DNA of 64,000 nucleotides from Photobacterium swingsii (lineage in GTDB: Bacteria > Pseudomonadota > Gammaproteobacteria > Enterobacterales > Vibrionaceae), in the NCBI RefSeq assembly GCF_024346715.1, contig NZ_AP024852.1:620001-684000 (forward strand), in the 5' to 3' direction. The position numbers and the translations under genes are program-made. Below, piece by piece: positions 34,320 through 43,344 of this stretch. The notes under the pieces were generated by a model. It was not told the origin of the DNA and did not search any database. It worked only from the letters and a program-made list of their open reading frames with translations. Within the stretch, counting starts at the first letter, position 1, and each line of letters opens with the position of its first letter.

Positions 34320-35540
34320 TTATAGCAGGCTACAGGCTTTATGTAGCGCTGCGATAAAACAGTCAATGTCTTGTTCAGTATTATAGAGCGCAATCGAAAC
34401 GCGCAGTGTGCCTGTTAAGCCTAACGCATCAAGCATAGGGTGGGCGCAATGGTGGCCAGCACGAAGCGCAACACCTTGCTGATCGAGTAGGGTTGCTATG
34501 TCTTGATGATGCACACCATTAACCACAAAAGAAAACAGACTTGCGTGTTCTTGTAGTCCAACAATGCGTAAGTCTTCAATGTCTTTAATTCCCTCGATAG
34601 CACGCTGACGAAGGTGGGCAATGTGTTGCTCGGCTTGTGATTGGTTGATTGCGTTAAACCAATCGATGGCGGCTGCAAGGCCTAAGCTACCCGCCACATT
34701 GGGAGTTCCGGCTTCAAATTTTCCCGGCACACCAGAGTAGGTGGTACCGTTAAAGCTGACTTTTTCGACCATCTTGCCACCACCATGCCAAGGTGGCATT
34801 GCTTCAAGCAATGCTAGCTTGCCATATAGTGCGCCAATACCTGCTGGGGCAAACAATTTGTGGCCAGAAAATACATAGAAATCAGCATCTAGTGTTTGTA
34901 CATCAATTGCTTCATGCACAACACCTTGTGCACCATCAACTACAACGACGGCACCGTATTGATGTGCTTCGGTAATCATTTGCTCAATAGGGTTACGGGT
35001 ACCCGTGACGTTAGTGATATGGGCTATTGCGACAATTCGGGTCTTTTCAGACAGTAATTGGCGAAAGGCATTCATATCGAGTGAGCAATCCGAATGCATC
35101 GGAATCTTTACCACTTTAGCGCCAGTTTGCTCAGCTACGATCTGCCAAGGAACAATATTGGCATGGTGTTCTAACTCACTGACAAGAATTTCATCGCCGG
35201 GCTGTAAAGTCTGGCGAGCATACGTTTGTGCGATCAGGTTTAACGCTTCTGTTGCACCACGAGTCCAAATAATCTCTCGGTTACTCGCCGCCCCCAAAAA
35301 GTGCTGGACGGTTTCACGGGCGTGCTCGAACTTGGCGGTTGCTTTAGCGGTCAGCGAATGGCTGCCACGATGCACATTGGCATTTTGACCACTGTAATAT
35401 TGTTGAATGGTGTCGATCACCACCTGCGGCTTTTGCGCAGTTGCTGCACTATCTAAATACACTAAAGGCTGGCCATTACAGGTTTGCTGTAAGGCTGGAA
35501 ACTGGGTGCGAATCGCATCGATAGAAAATTGTGCAGTCAT
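34320..35540 (-). CDS. csdA: Cysteine desulfurase CsdA
   Basis: A 406-residue PLP-dependent group II cysteine desulfurase that removes sulfur from cysteine and passes it to CsdE. PLP-binding and active-site features are clear: VVVDGAQGVVH, FSGHKLFAPAGIGALYG with the Schiff-base Lys in SGHK, and RAGHHCAHPML with the sulfur-accepting Cys. ATG 35540 (MTAQFSIDAIRTQFPAL) is chosen; GTG 35549 is possible. Neither has a strong ribosome site. The upstream region carries gcvB on the same strand. Confidence 0.94.
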   Translation of the reverse strand: MTAQFSIDAIRTQFPALQQTCNGQPLVYLDSAATAQKPQVVIDTIQQYYSGQNANVHRGSHSLTAKATAKFEHARETVQHFLGAASNREIIWTRGATEALNLIAQTYARQTLQPGDEILVSELEHHANIVPWQIVAEQTGAKVVKIPMHSDCSLDMNAFRQLLSEKTRIVAIAHITNVTGTRNPIEQMITEAHQYGAVVVVDGAQGVVHEAIDVQTLDADFYVFSGHKLFAPAGIGALYGKLALLEAMPPWHGGGKMVEKVSFNGTTYSGVPGKFEAGTPNVAGSLGLAAAIDWFNAINQSQAEQHIAHLRQRAIEGIKDIEDLRIVGLQEHASLFSFVVNGVHHQDIATLLDQQGVALRAGHHCAHPMLDALGLTGTLRVSIALYNTEQDIDCFIAALHKACSLL

Positions 35541-35637
35541 GGTGGTCACTAGCTGTTATTCAAGCTCGCAATTGTACTCTAAATTGCCAATTTTGGGTAT
35601 GAGGGGCGTGTAAGGTGATAAGTCCCGCTTTTTTGGC

Positions 35638-35827
35638 AAAAAAAAAGCACTGCGTTGGGGCGCAGTGCTAAAAATGATTTTGACAGACAGGTCAAATATA
35701 CAGGAAGTAAAAATTGGTAGATAACTACCGATCCGACACAACTCGGACAATATGCAAACACAACATCGCAACATTGGTTAAGTACAAATGCTACAGAGCA
35801 AAAAACTTGTACTACCCCTCAGCTGCG
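35638..35827 (-). ncRNA. gcvB: GcvB small regulatory RNA
   Basis: Read on the minus strand, this divergent gcvA region contains the GcvB hallmarks. The G/U-rich seed R1 (GATGTTGTGTTTGC) lies near 35770-35750, the second conserved seed (ACTTCCTGTATATTTGACC followed by TGTCTGTC) near 35715-35690, and a strong terminator (AGCACTGCG/CGCAGTGCT plus nine T) ends near 35638. A promoter TTGCTC-N17-TATTAT (-10 at 35834-35839) gives a start near 35827, so the RNA is about 190 nt. GcvB is an Hfq-dependent repressor of amino-acid and peptide transporter mRNAs and is activated by GcvA, encoded next door. Confidence 0.93.
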
Positions 35828-35921
35828 AAACGAATAATAGGGTTTATGTAGCACTTGAGCAATGGACAATTTATAATGATTACCATAAAAAAAACTAATG
35901 TTATGGTCAGGTAGGAAAAGT

Positions 35922-36833
35922 ATGTCGAGACGTTTACCCCCGCTCAATTCATTAAAAGTGTTTGAAGCAGCAGCAAGACACTTAAGTTTTACTCGTGCAG
36001 CCGAAGAGTTATTTGTCACACAAGCTGCGGTAAGCCACCAAATTAAAGCGCTTGAGGAATTTTTAGGGCTCAAATTATTTCGTCGCCGTAATCGTTCATT
36101 ATTGCTGACGGAAGAGGGGCAAAGTTATTTTCTCGACATAAAAGACATCTTTTCTGCAATATCAGATGCCACAGATAAGGTGTTAGAACGAGGTGCGAAA
36201 GGGGCGTTAACCATTAGTTTACCTCCTAGTTTTGCTATCCAATGGCTGGTGCCTCGTTTGAGTGATTTTAATGAGAAACACCCCGATATTGATGTGCGTA
36301 TTAAAGCGGTCGATTTGGACGAAGGATCGCTCACTGATGACGTCGATGTAGCAATTTATTACGGACGTGGAAATTGGTCGGGTTTACGCGTTGATAAAAT
36401 GTACCAAGAATTCTTAATGCCTGTTTGCTCGCCTATGCTGCTTAACGGGCTAAAACCCCTGCATTCGCTAGATGACTTGAAGCTGCATACGTTATTACAC
36501 GATACGTCACGTAAAGAGTGGAAGAACTATGTTCGCCAATACAATATTGCCGGTACCAACGTAAACCAGGGGCCTATTTTCAGTCACTCAACCATGGTGT
36601 TGCAGGCTGCTGTCCATGGACAGGGGATTGCGCTGGGCAATAATGTATTAGCACAGCCAGAACTTGAAGCTGGCCGTTTAGTGTGTCCGTTTGATGAAGT
36701 GCTATTGAGCAAAAATGCGTTCTATATTGTTTGCCAAGAAAAGCAGGCAGATACTGGCCGTATTCAAGTGTTCCGTGATTGGGTGCTAACGAAAGCGGCA
36801 CGTGAACAAGAGGACATGCCTGATGTCGACTAA
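35922..36833 (+). CDS. gcvA: Glycine cleavage system transcriptional activator GcvA
   Basis: A 303-residue LysR-type regulator nearly identical in pattern to E. coli GcvA from MSRRLPPLNSLKVFEAAARH through the helix-turn-helix (TRAAEELFVTQAAVSHQIKAL) and FRRRNRSLLLTEEGQSYF. It controls the gcvTHP operon and activates gcvB, which lies divergently upstream. ATG 35922 with AGGAAAAG upstream matches the family start; an earlier TTG at 35898 is not supported. Its stop overlaps the next gene. Confidence 0.96.
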   Translation: MSRRLPPLNSLKVFEAAARHLSFTRAAEELFVTQAAVSHQIKALEEFLGLKLFRRRNRSLLLTEEGQSYFLDIKDIFSAISDATDKVLERGAKGALTISLPPSFAIQWLVPRLSDFNEKHPDIDVRIKAVDLDEGSLTDDVDVAIYYGRGNWSGLRVDKMYQEFLMPVCSPMLLNGLKPLHSLDDLKLHTLLHDTSRKEWKNYVRQYNIAGTNVNQGPIFSHSTMVLQAAVHGQGIALGNNVLAQPELEAGRLVCPFDEVLLSKNAFYIVCQEKQADTGRIQVFRDWVLTKAAREQEDMPDVD

Positions 36834-37560
36834 TACTTCGAACACGATACAAAATGCAAACTCACAGCAGGAGCAAAGCCTCGATTTTCCGACCTACTTA
36901 ATCGATGGGCCGAGTGTCGAAGAAGCCAAAGCGACCTTCTTGTTTGCTCATGGTGCTGGGGCAGGGATGGATCATGAATTCATGACAGATATCGCCCAAC
37001 ATGTTGCAAAACATGGTATTCGCGTGGTGCGGTTTGATTTTCCTTACATGGTAAAACGCCGTGAAGATGGGAAAAAACGTCCACCCGATCGTCAACCTAA
37101 GCTGTTAGTCGACTTTTTACGTCATATTAAGGCCCATGAATCTGAGCGTTTAGTGATTGGTGGTAAATCAATGGGTGGCCGTATGGCCAGTATTATGGTC
37201 AGCGATATAGCTGCAGAAGTACCCGATGTTGAGAATTGTCAATCGCGCGTGAAGGGGGTTGCTTGCCTTGGTTTTCCATTTCATCCGCCGGGTAAACCAG
37301 AGAACTTTCGTGGTGAGCATTTGCAAGCAATGACAACACCGACGCTGATCTTACAAGGCGAGCGCGATACGTTTGGTACCCAACCTGAAGTAGAAGCGTG
37401 GCAATACAGTGAGCAAGTGGAAACCACTTTTTTGCCTGATGGCGATCATGGTTTCAAACCACGTAAAAAATCAGGCCATACTGAAGCTGACAATCGCGCT
37501 TTGGTTGTGAGTCAGTTGGTTGATTTCATCCTGCGTTGTACCCAGCCCAAAGGACACTAA
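36823..37560 (+). CDS. Alpha/beta hydrolase, KANL3/Tex30-like
   Basis: A 245-residue alpha/beta hydrolase. It has FLFAHGAGAGMDHEFM, the nucleophile elbow GGKSMGGR (Ser in GxSxG), TLILQGERDTFG with the acid, and DGDHGFKP with the His, a complete triad. This pattern matches the KANL3/Tex30 dienelactone-hydrolase-like group; substrate unknown. ATG 36823 overlaps the gcvA stop and has GAGGA nine bases upstream. ygdD follows after 3 bp, so gcvA, this gene, ygdD and rlmM form one transcription unit. Confidence 0.82.
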   Translation: MSTNTSNTIQNANSQQEQSLDFPTYLIDGPSVEEAKATFLFAHGAGAGMDHEFMTDIAQHVAKHGIRVVRFDFPYMVKRREDGKKRPPDRQPKLLVDFLRHIKAHESERLVIGGKSMGGRMASIMVSDIAAEVPDVENCQSRVKGVACLGFPFHPPGKPENFRGEHLQAMTTPTLILQGERDTFGTQPEVEAWQYSEQVETTFLPDGDHGFKPRKKSGHTEADNRALVVSQLVDFILRCTQPKGH

Positions 37561-37563
37561 GTC

Positions 37564-37986
37564 ATGACGAGTTCTGCTAAGTTTGATCATACTGTAGCAA
37601 ACCGTGCTCGCTGGATTTTGGTTTGTGCGACGCTGAGTGGTGCGATTACTGTCATGTTAGGGGCCTTTGCCGCTCATGGATTGAAAGCCCAGCTATCGCC
37701 GTATCTACTTGATGTGTTTAAGACTGGGGTTCAGTATCAAGGTTTACATTCGGTTGCCTTGATCGGATGTGGATTATGGGCACGCATTCTGCCGTCAAAA
37801 GCGGTATCATACGCAGCCCTATTTTTCGGTGCGGGCATTGTGTGCTTTAGTGGCAGCTTGTATGCGCTCGCATTAACGGGCATTAAATGGTTTGGCCCCA
37901 TCACACCACTGGGTGGGTTTTGTTTTATTTTTGGCTGGGTAGCGTTAACTGTCGCTGCTTGGCGTTCAGCTGAGGGTTCAAAGTGA
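37564..37986 (+). CDS. ygdD: DUF423 inner-membrane protein YgdD
   Basis: A 140-residue protein with four predicted membrane helices and the DUF423 pattern: [18 protein letters not shown] at the N-terminus, [34 protein letters not shown] and [15 protein letters not shown]. It lies between gcvA and rlmM as in E. coli. Function not established. It overlaps rlmM by 4 bp. Confidence 0.9.
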   Translation: MTSSAKFDHTVANRARWILVCATLSGAITVMLGAFAAHGLKAQLSPYLLDVFKTGVQYQGLHSVALIGCGLWARILPSKAVSYAALFFGAGIVCFSGSLYALALTGIKWFGPITPLGGFCFIFGWVALTVAAWRSAEGSK

Positions 37987-39065
37987 ATCACGTAATTTTA
38001 TACTGTCGTCCAGGCTTTGAAAAAGAATGTGCCGGTGAAGTTCAAGACAAAGCAAACAAACTGGAGTTGTATGGTTTCCCTCGGGTGAAAAACAACACCG
38101 GTTTTGTTGTGTTTGAATTTTATCAGCAAGGTGATGCGCAGAAGTTTATTAAACTACAGCCATTCTCTTCGCTTATTTTTGCGCGTCAAATGTTTGCAGC
38201 GAAACCGCTGTTAACTGATTTACCGCAAGATGATCGTATTTCACCTATTTTAGCGGCGGTTGAAGATTTCCCGCGTTGTGGTGAGCTACGTATCGAAACA
38301 CCAGATACCAATGAAGCTAAAGAGCTGCTGAAGTTCTGCCGTAAATTTACTGTGCCGCTACGCCAAGCGATGCGTAAGAAAGAAATCCTGCACGCACAAG
38401 ACAGCACTTGGAGCCCAGCATTACATGTGTGCTTTATTGCTCCAGGTTGTTGCTACGTAGGTTATTCATTTACGAACAATAACTCTCAGTTCTTCATGGG
38501 TATTCCTCGTCTGAAATTCCCATCGGATGCACCAAGCCGTTCAACCCTTAAATTGGAAGAAGCTTTTCACGTATTTATCCCTCGTGAAGAATGGGATGAG
38601 CGTTTAGCACCAGGTATGTGGGGCGTGGATTTAGGTGCGTGTCCAGGTGGTTGGACGTACCAATTAGTGAAGCGCTCAATGTTCGTTCACGCGATTGATA
38701 ATGGCCAAATGGCACAAAGCCTGATGGATACCGGCCAAGTTAAGCACCATGAAGTAGATGGGTTTAAATTTGAACCGCCGCGCAAGAATGTCACTTGGAT
38801 TGTGTGTGACATGATTGAAAAGCCTGCACGCGTTGCACACTTAATGGGTGACTGGCTAATTAAAGCATGGGCGAAAGAGGCAATCTTCAACCTGAAACTA
38901 CCAATGAAAGGTCGTTACGACGAAGTACTGCAAGATATTGAAAACTTAAAGCTGTACTTGGTTAAAAATGGTGTGAAGTTTAAGCTACAAGCGAAACACC
39001 TATACCATGACCGTGAAGAAATTACGGTGCACATCCAACGTACAGATAACCGCTCTGCATACTAA
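37983..39065 (+). CDS. rlmM: 23S rRNA C2498 2'-O-ribose methyltransferase RlmM
   Basis: A 360-residue SAM-dependent methyltransferase. An N-terminal THUMP-like part is followed by the Rossmann methyltransferase domain with [14 protein letters not shown] (SAM loop), AIDNG, and [11 protein letters not shown]; the K-D-K-E catalytic tetrad is consistent with RlmM. Translation starts at GTG 37983 overlapping the ygdD stop. A strong terminator follows. Confidence 0.95.
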   Translation: MNHVILYCRPGFEKECAGEVQDKANKLELYGFPRVKNNTGFVVFEFYQQGDAQKFIKLQPFSSLIFARQMFAAKPLLTDLPQDDRISPILAAVEDFPRCGELRIETPDTNEAKELLKFCRKFTVPLRQAMRKKEILHAQDSTWSPALHVCFIAPGCCYVGYSFTNNNSQFFMGIPRLKFPSDAPSRSTLKLEEAFHVFIPREEWDERLAPGMWGVDLGACPGGWTYQLVKRSMFVHAIDNGQMAQSLMDTGQVKHHEVDGFKFEPPRKNVTWIVCDMIEKPARVAHLMGDWLIKAWAKEAIFNLKLPMKGRYDEVLQDIENLKLYLVKNGVKFKLQAKHLYHDREEITVHIQRTDNRSAY

Positions 39066-39102
39066 TAGGTTTGTGATAACGCCTGTTAGCTGAACGAGAT
39101 AC

Positions 39103-39136
39103 AAAAAAGCGGCCTCTATCATGGGGCCGCTTTTTT
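39103..39136. terminator. Bidirectional terminator between rlmM and xni
   Basis: AAAAAAGCGGCC stem paired with GGCCGCTTTTTT across a short loop; convergent genes on both sides. Confidence 0.9.
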
Positions 39137-39172
39137 ATTGTGCGTTAGCTAGACTACGTCGATTGGTATTAC

Positions 39173-39943
39173 TCAGGGGGTTTGATAGCGGATGTCCTGA
39201 AGGTTGAAGCCTAACTCTAAATCAGTTTTCAATGATGATACTTGTTTGCTGGCACGGGCCATTGCTTCGTTGCCCGTGATTTTCTTTTGCCATTTCTTAG
39301 GAAGGTCGGTCGCAGATAATACCGCTTCTAAGCTTGGGTAAAGGCTTAGTAATTCCACCGCAGCTTTAGGCCCGATACCAGTAATACCGGGTATTTTACT
39401 CGAGCTAATCCCTGCTAATCCCCAGTAATCTGTTAGCTGCTCTGGCGCGATACCGTATTCTTTTTTAACGAAAGGGGCATCTAGCCAACGTTGTTGGAAG
39501 TAATCGCGTACCCGTAAGGTTGGCTGGAGTAATTGGCAATAGCCCTTATCTGTTGAGACGATAGTGACCTGTTGGTTGCGTGAAGCTACTTTGAGCGCCA
39601 AGGTCGCGACTAAATCGTCGGCTTCATCGCCATCGGATAGTAATGAATCTATGCCGAGAGCCATAAAAGCATCTTGGATTTTGTCCATGCCGAGTGCCAG
39701 TTCTTCAGGCATAGGCTTACGCCCTTCTTTGTAATGTGGCAGTAATTCTGCCCGCCAACCACGGTCATCGCTGTGGTGATCAAACACAGCCACAATATGA
39801 GTCGGTTGGCTGTTGTTAATGATTTTCTCTAGCGCCTGACAGCAAACTTTGGCTGTATTATCGACATTAGGTTCACCTGGTTGAGCAGCATGAACACGGC
39901 GGATAAGGTTTAAAGCATCAATAACAACAAGATGAATAGACAT
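39173..39943 (-). CDS. xni: Flap endonuclease Xni (ExoIX)
   Basis: A 256-residue FEN-family protein related to the 5'-nuclease domain of DNA polymerase I. It has VVIDALNLIRR with the first metal-binding Asp, DGDEADDLVATLALK with the acidic cluster, IVSTDKGYCQLL, and the helix-hairpin region ISSSKIPGITGIGPKAAVELL. Some metal-site residues are reduced compared with Pol I, as known for E. coli Xni. ATG 39943 matches the family start; TTG 39952 is less likely. It cleaves branched DNA ends during repair. Confidence 0.93.
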   Translation of the reverse strand: MSIHLVVIDALNLIRRVHAAQPGEPNVDNTAKVCCQALEKIINNSQPTHIVAVFDHHSDDRGWRAELLPHYKEGRKPMPEELALGMDKIQDAFMALGIDSLLSDGDEADDLVATLALKVASRNQQVTIVSTDKGYCQLLQPTLRVRDYFQQRWLDAPFVKKEYGIAPEQLTDYWGLAGISSSKIPGITGIGPKAAVELLSLYPSLEAVLSATDLPKKWQKKITGNEAMARASKQVSSLKTDLELGFNLQDIRYQTP

Positions 39944-39996
39944 AGCACACAAAAAAAGGACCTAAACAGGCCCTTTATTGTACGCGTTAAATTGTG

Positions 39997-41370
39997 TTAT
40001 TTCATTACTGCTGGCGCAGTGACGATCTCATAGCAGGGTTCGTACTTCGAGCCTGGTAGTTTCATACGCTGTTGTTCCACGAAATTTTTCAGCAGCCTAT
40101 CCATGCGTTTCATCAGCACGCTATCGCCATTAATTTTAAACCGGCCTTTGCGTTCGATTTCACGGATCCCTTCTTCTTTCACATTACCTGCAACGATACC
40201 AGAGAAAGCACGGCGCAGATTAGCGGCTAAGTGTTCAGGGCGTTGATTCATGTGCAAATCTAAACTTGCCATGGATTCATGGGTTGGCTCGAACGGTAAT
40301 TGAAATTCAGGTGGGATTTTCAATGACCAGTTATAGCTATAGGCATCCCCTGTTGCGAGGCGGTGCTCTTTCACCTGCGGCATTGCATTTTTCATGATAC
40401 GAGCAACTTCCGCAGGGTTGTCGATCACGATTTGATAATGCTTGGTGGCGGCTTCGCCTAGAGTATCGCGAATAAAACTATCTAAGGTACGGAAATAGGC
40501 TTCGCTTTCTTTTGGCCCCGTAAGAACTAATGGCATGGGTTGTGATTCATTTTCTGGCTCCATCAGAATCCCCAGAATATACAGTAGCTCTTCGGCAGTA
40601 CCGGCACCACCAGGGAAAATAATAATACCGTGGCCGACGCGAACAAAGGCTTCCAAGCGTTTCTCGATATCAGGCAAGATCACTAATTCATTTACGATAG
40701 GGTTCGGTGGCTCTGCCGCAATAATTGATGGCTCGGTTAATCCGAGAAAACGACTCTCACCATAGCGCTGCTTAGAGTGACCAATTGCCGCTCCTTTCAT
40801 TGGCCCTTCCATGGCACCGGGGCCACAACCCGTACAGATGTTGAGTTCACGCAGGCCGAGTTCATGGCCGACTTCTCGGGTGTATTGGTATTCGATGGGA
40901 TTGATCGAGTGGCCTCCCCAACACACCACCATGTTAGGGCTTTCGCCTGCCCGCAGGGTTTGGGCGTTACGTAAAATACTGAACACGAAGTTGGTGATAT
41001 GCGGTGCACTCGTGAGGTTTAAGTCGTTGCGCTGTTGGACGTGCATATTCACGTACACAATATCGCGCAGAACGGAGAACATGTGTTCTTGAATACCACG
41101 GATGATCCTGCCATCGACGAAGGCGTGCTCAGGTGGGTTCATCAGTTCAAGCTTGATACCACGCTCACGACGCATCACGTTAACATCAAAACTTTTATTT
41201 TTTTCCAGTAGTTCTTTGGAGTTATCGGTGTGACTACCAGAGTTGAGCACTGCCAGTGAGCAGTTACGGTAAAGACGGTAAATATCGCTAGAAGCGGTCG
41301 CTTTAAGGCGATCAACTTCGAGTTGTGATAGCAGATCCATGCTACCAACGGGACTGATATGGGTAATCAT
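39997..41370 (-). CDS. ppnN: Pyrimidine/purine nucleotide 5'-monophosphate nucleosidase PpnN
   Basis: PpnN (YgdH), 457 residues, splits nucleotide monophosphates into base and ribose 5-phosphate and is stimulated by (p)ppGpp. The central LOG/Lysine-decarboxylase-like fold has [31 protein letters not shown] and the nucleotide-binding [17 protein letters not shown]. The N-terminus [29 protein letters not shown], here given in part, matches E. coli. ATG 41370 has GGGAGG upstream. Confidence 0.95.
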   Translation of the reverse strand: MITHISPVGSMDLLSQLEVDRLKATASSDIYRLYRNCSLAVLNSGSHTDNSKELLEKNKSFDVNVMRRERGIKLELMNPPEHAFVDGRIIRGIQEHMFSVLRDIVYVNMHVQQRNDLNLTSAPHITNFVFSILRNAQTLRAGESPNMVVCWGGHSINPIEYQYTREVGHELGLRELNICTGCGPGAMEGPMKGAAIGHSKQRYGESRFLGLTEPSIIAAEPPNPIVNELVILPDIEKRLEAFVRVGHGIIIFPGGAGTAEELLYILGILMEPENESQPMPLVLTGPKESEAYFRTLDSFIRDTLGEAATKHYQIVIDNPAEVARIMKNAMPQVKEHRLATGDAYSYNWSLKIPPEFQLPFEPTHESMASLDLHMNQRPEHLAANLRRAFSGIVAGNVKEEGIREIERKGRFKINGDSVLMKRMDRLLKNFVEQQRMKLPGSKYEPCYEIVTAPAVMK

Positions 41371-41661
41371 GGTGACCTCCCTGATCATCAAAAACAGCGA
41401 TTGCTGAGGGGAAAACGAGGTGTATACCCAATATTTACGGGTGTGCGAATTCGTTTTTATTATTTAGTTATTAATACTGAGGTGTAGCTGTTGAGATAGA
41501 TTCGATATTGATTGTTGTTGGTTATAGCGAATCTCATCGTTAAGCATAAATATTAGTATAGTCAGCAGGATTTGCTTTTTGCTATTTAATATCAGTAGCT
41601 TAATTTTACATTACACAGCAATAACACGTTTGCCTAGTAATAAATGCAGAGGGTGTGAGGT

Positions 41662-43218
41662 TTAGGCTATCCAGCTAAGGCGGTTTGCACCTGTACTCTT
41701 TGCAGTATTGAGCGCTTTTTGAGTGCGTTCGATAATATTCGGAGGAGTATCGTTGGCATCAAACATCGTCGCCCCGATAGACAGGGTGATAGAGACTTGT
41801 TGATCGCGAAAATGGAAGGGCAGCTGGGAAACTGTTTCACGAATGGTATTGATACGTTTCGTTCGCTCTTCTTCTGTCGTATCCGGCATGATCACCATGA
41901 ACTTATCGCCGTCAAAACGGGCAATAAAATCGGTATCGTCAAGGCATTGATGGATAGTGCGTGCGATGATTTTTAGTGCTTTATCACCAGCCACATAGCC
42001 AAAATTAACGTTGGTCTCTTTAAAGTTATCGAGATCCAGTAAAGCCACGCACAGTGGGTGTTGATAACGCAGCCAACGGCGGTATTCATGCTCTAAGCGA
42101 TCGTTGAATGCAGCGCGGTTATACACTTTCGTCAATTGGTCTAAGAACATCTTTCGTTCTTGCTGGTTTAACGATTGGTGGTGCTCTGCGGTTTTTTCAT
42201 AAAGACTGATGACTTTATTTTCATTGTACGCCAACTGATCCAGCAGCTCTCGTTCACGTTTTTCTAACGCGTGAGTACGCTCAATTAAGGTATGCAGCTC
42301 TGTACTAATGGTTTCTAGTTGGGGACGCCATGTTTCTAGGTTTTCTTGCTCTTTTAGTCCTTGCTGCATTTGGTGGGACAAAGCAGAAAATTCGGATATC
42401 ACCGTCGCTCGCTGTTCTAGCAAGGCATTGGATTGACCAAGGTTTTGATGGGCCGTTTTCTTGATGGCAGCTAAGTCACTGTGTACGCCATCGACAAACT
42501 TTTGCGTTGAGCGGCGGTCTTGATGGTGGCCATTGATCACTAACCGTAAAACAATGAGAGCTTGCTCAGTGAGGCTCTCTGCTGTGACGCCAGCTAATAG
42601 CTTATTACGAGTTTCCAATAACACAGTGCTGTTGTCATCGGTGAAGTCGAGTTCAGTGATCAAGTGTTGCAGTTCACTGCTGAGGTGCACTAATACATCT
42701 TGATCTATGCTGTTGTTTTGCTGCTGATTCGTCGAGGTCGAGAGTAACTTGACTGCACTTTCATACAGCTCTAATAAGCGTATTAGGCGATTGTGATTGT
42801 CCCCTAAACTATCTGGGTTTGCCGATAGAATATTACGAAGGTCACGTTTGAGCTGTGCTGGTAGTCCACGCACGCGATTGAGTGTCTCGCCACTCAAGTG
42901 GATGTGTTGCTCAAGGTTTTGGCTAGCTTGTTCCGTTAACGCTGCTTGACGAGTGACAAGTCGCTCAATCAAGGCTAAGCGTGGGATCAGTTTACTAATA
43001 TCTTTGGGCTGCTCTAAGTCATTGCGTAGTTCAACTAACTTAGCATCAAGTTCTTGGTCTATACCTCTGCATGCGACAGATAGACGGGTGATCAGGCGCT
43101 TTAAAATAACAATCTCGCGACGCGACTTGAGTGAGGCATCACGGAAAGAGAGTTGAGCTTGATCTAGGCGTTGTTTCAATTTACTCACTTCAGAAACAAC
43201 GGCATTTACGTCAGTCAC
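41662..43218 (-). CDS. GGDEF-domain protein with degenerate active site (DGDKF)
   Basis: A 518-residue cytoplasmic protein without membrane segments. Residues 1-340 are long helices, probably coiled coil (QLSFRDASLKSRREIVILKRLI; late KRERELLDQLAYNENKVISLYEKTAEH). Residues about 355-518 are a GGDEF domain: QLTKVYNRAAFNDRLEHEYRR, LDLDNFKETNVNFGYVAGDKALK. The signature reads FDGDKF at 435-440 in place of GGDEF, replacing the first Gly by Asp and the catalytic Glu by Lys; the usual RxxD inhibitory site is absent. It may lack cyclase activity or serve as a c-di-GMP/GTP sensor. Upstream on the same strand is a second GGDEF-like protein. Confidence 0.82.
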   Translation of the reverse strand: MTDVNAVVSEVSKLKQRLDQAQLSFRDASLKSRREIVILKRLITRLSVACRGIDQELDAKLVELRNDLEQPKDISKLIPRLALIERLVTRQAALTEQASQNLEQHIHLSGETLNRVRGLPAQLKRDLRNILSANPDSLGDNHNRLIRLLELYESAVKLLSTSTNQQQNNSIDQDVLVHLSSELQHLITELDFTDDNSTVLLETRNKLLAGVTAESLTEQALIVLRLVINGHHQDRRSTQKFVDGVHSDLAAIKKTAHQNLGQSNALLEQRATVISEFSALSHQMQQGLKEQENLETWRPQLETISTELHTLIERTHALEKRERELLDQLAYNENKVISLYEKTAEHHQSLNQQERKMFLDQLTKVYNRAAFNDRLEHEYRRWLRYQHPLCVALLDLDNFKETNVNFGYVAGDKALKIIARTIHQCLDDTDFIARFDGDKFMVIMPDTTEEERTKRINTIRETVSQLPFHFRDQQVSITLSIGATMFDANDTPPNIIERTQKALNTAKSTGANRLSWIA

Positions 43219-43344
43219 GAGGGTAAGGCATACCTAAAGTAATCGCTATATAAAGTTATAGAAGAAAACGGAACCACAACTATGGCGCGTATAGTAACAA
43301 AAACATAGTAACCACTATTGATGTAGCGGCACTAATTGCGAATT

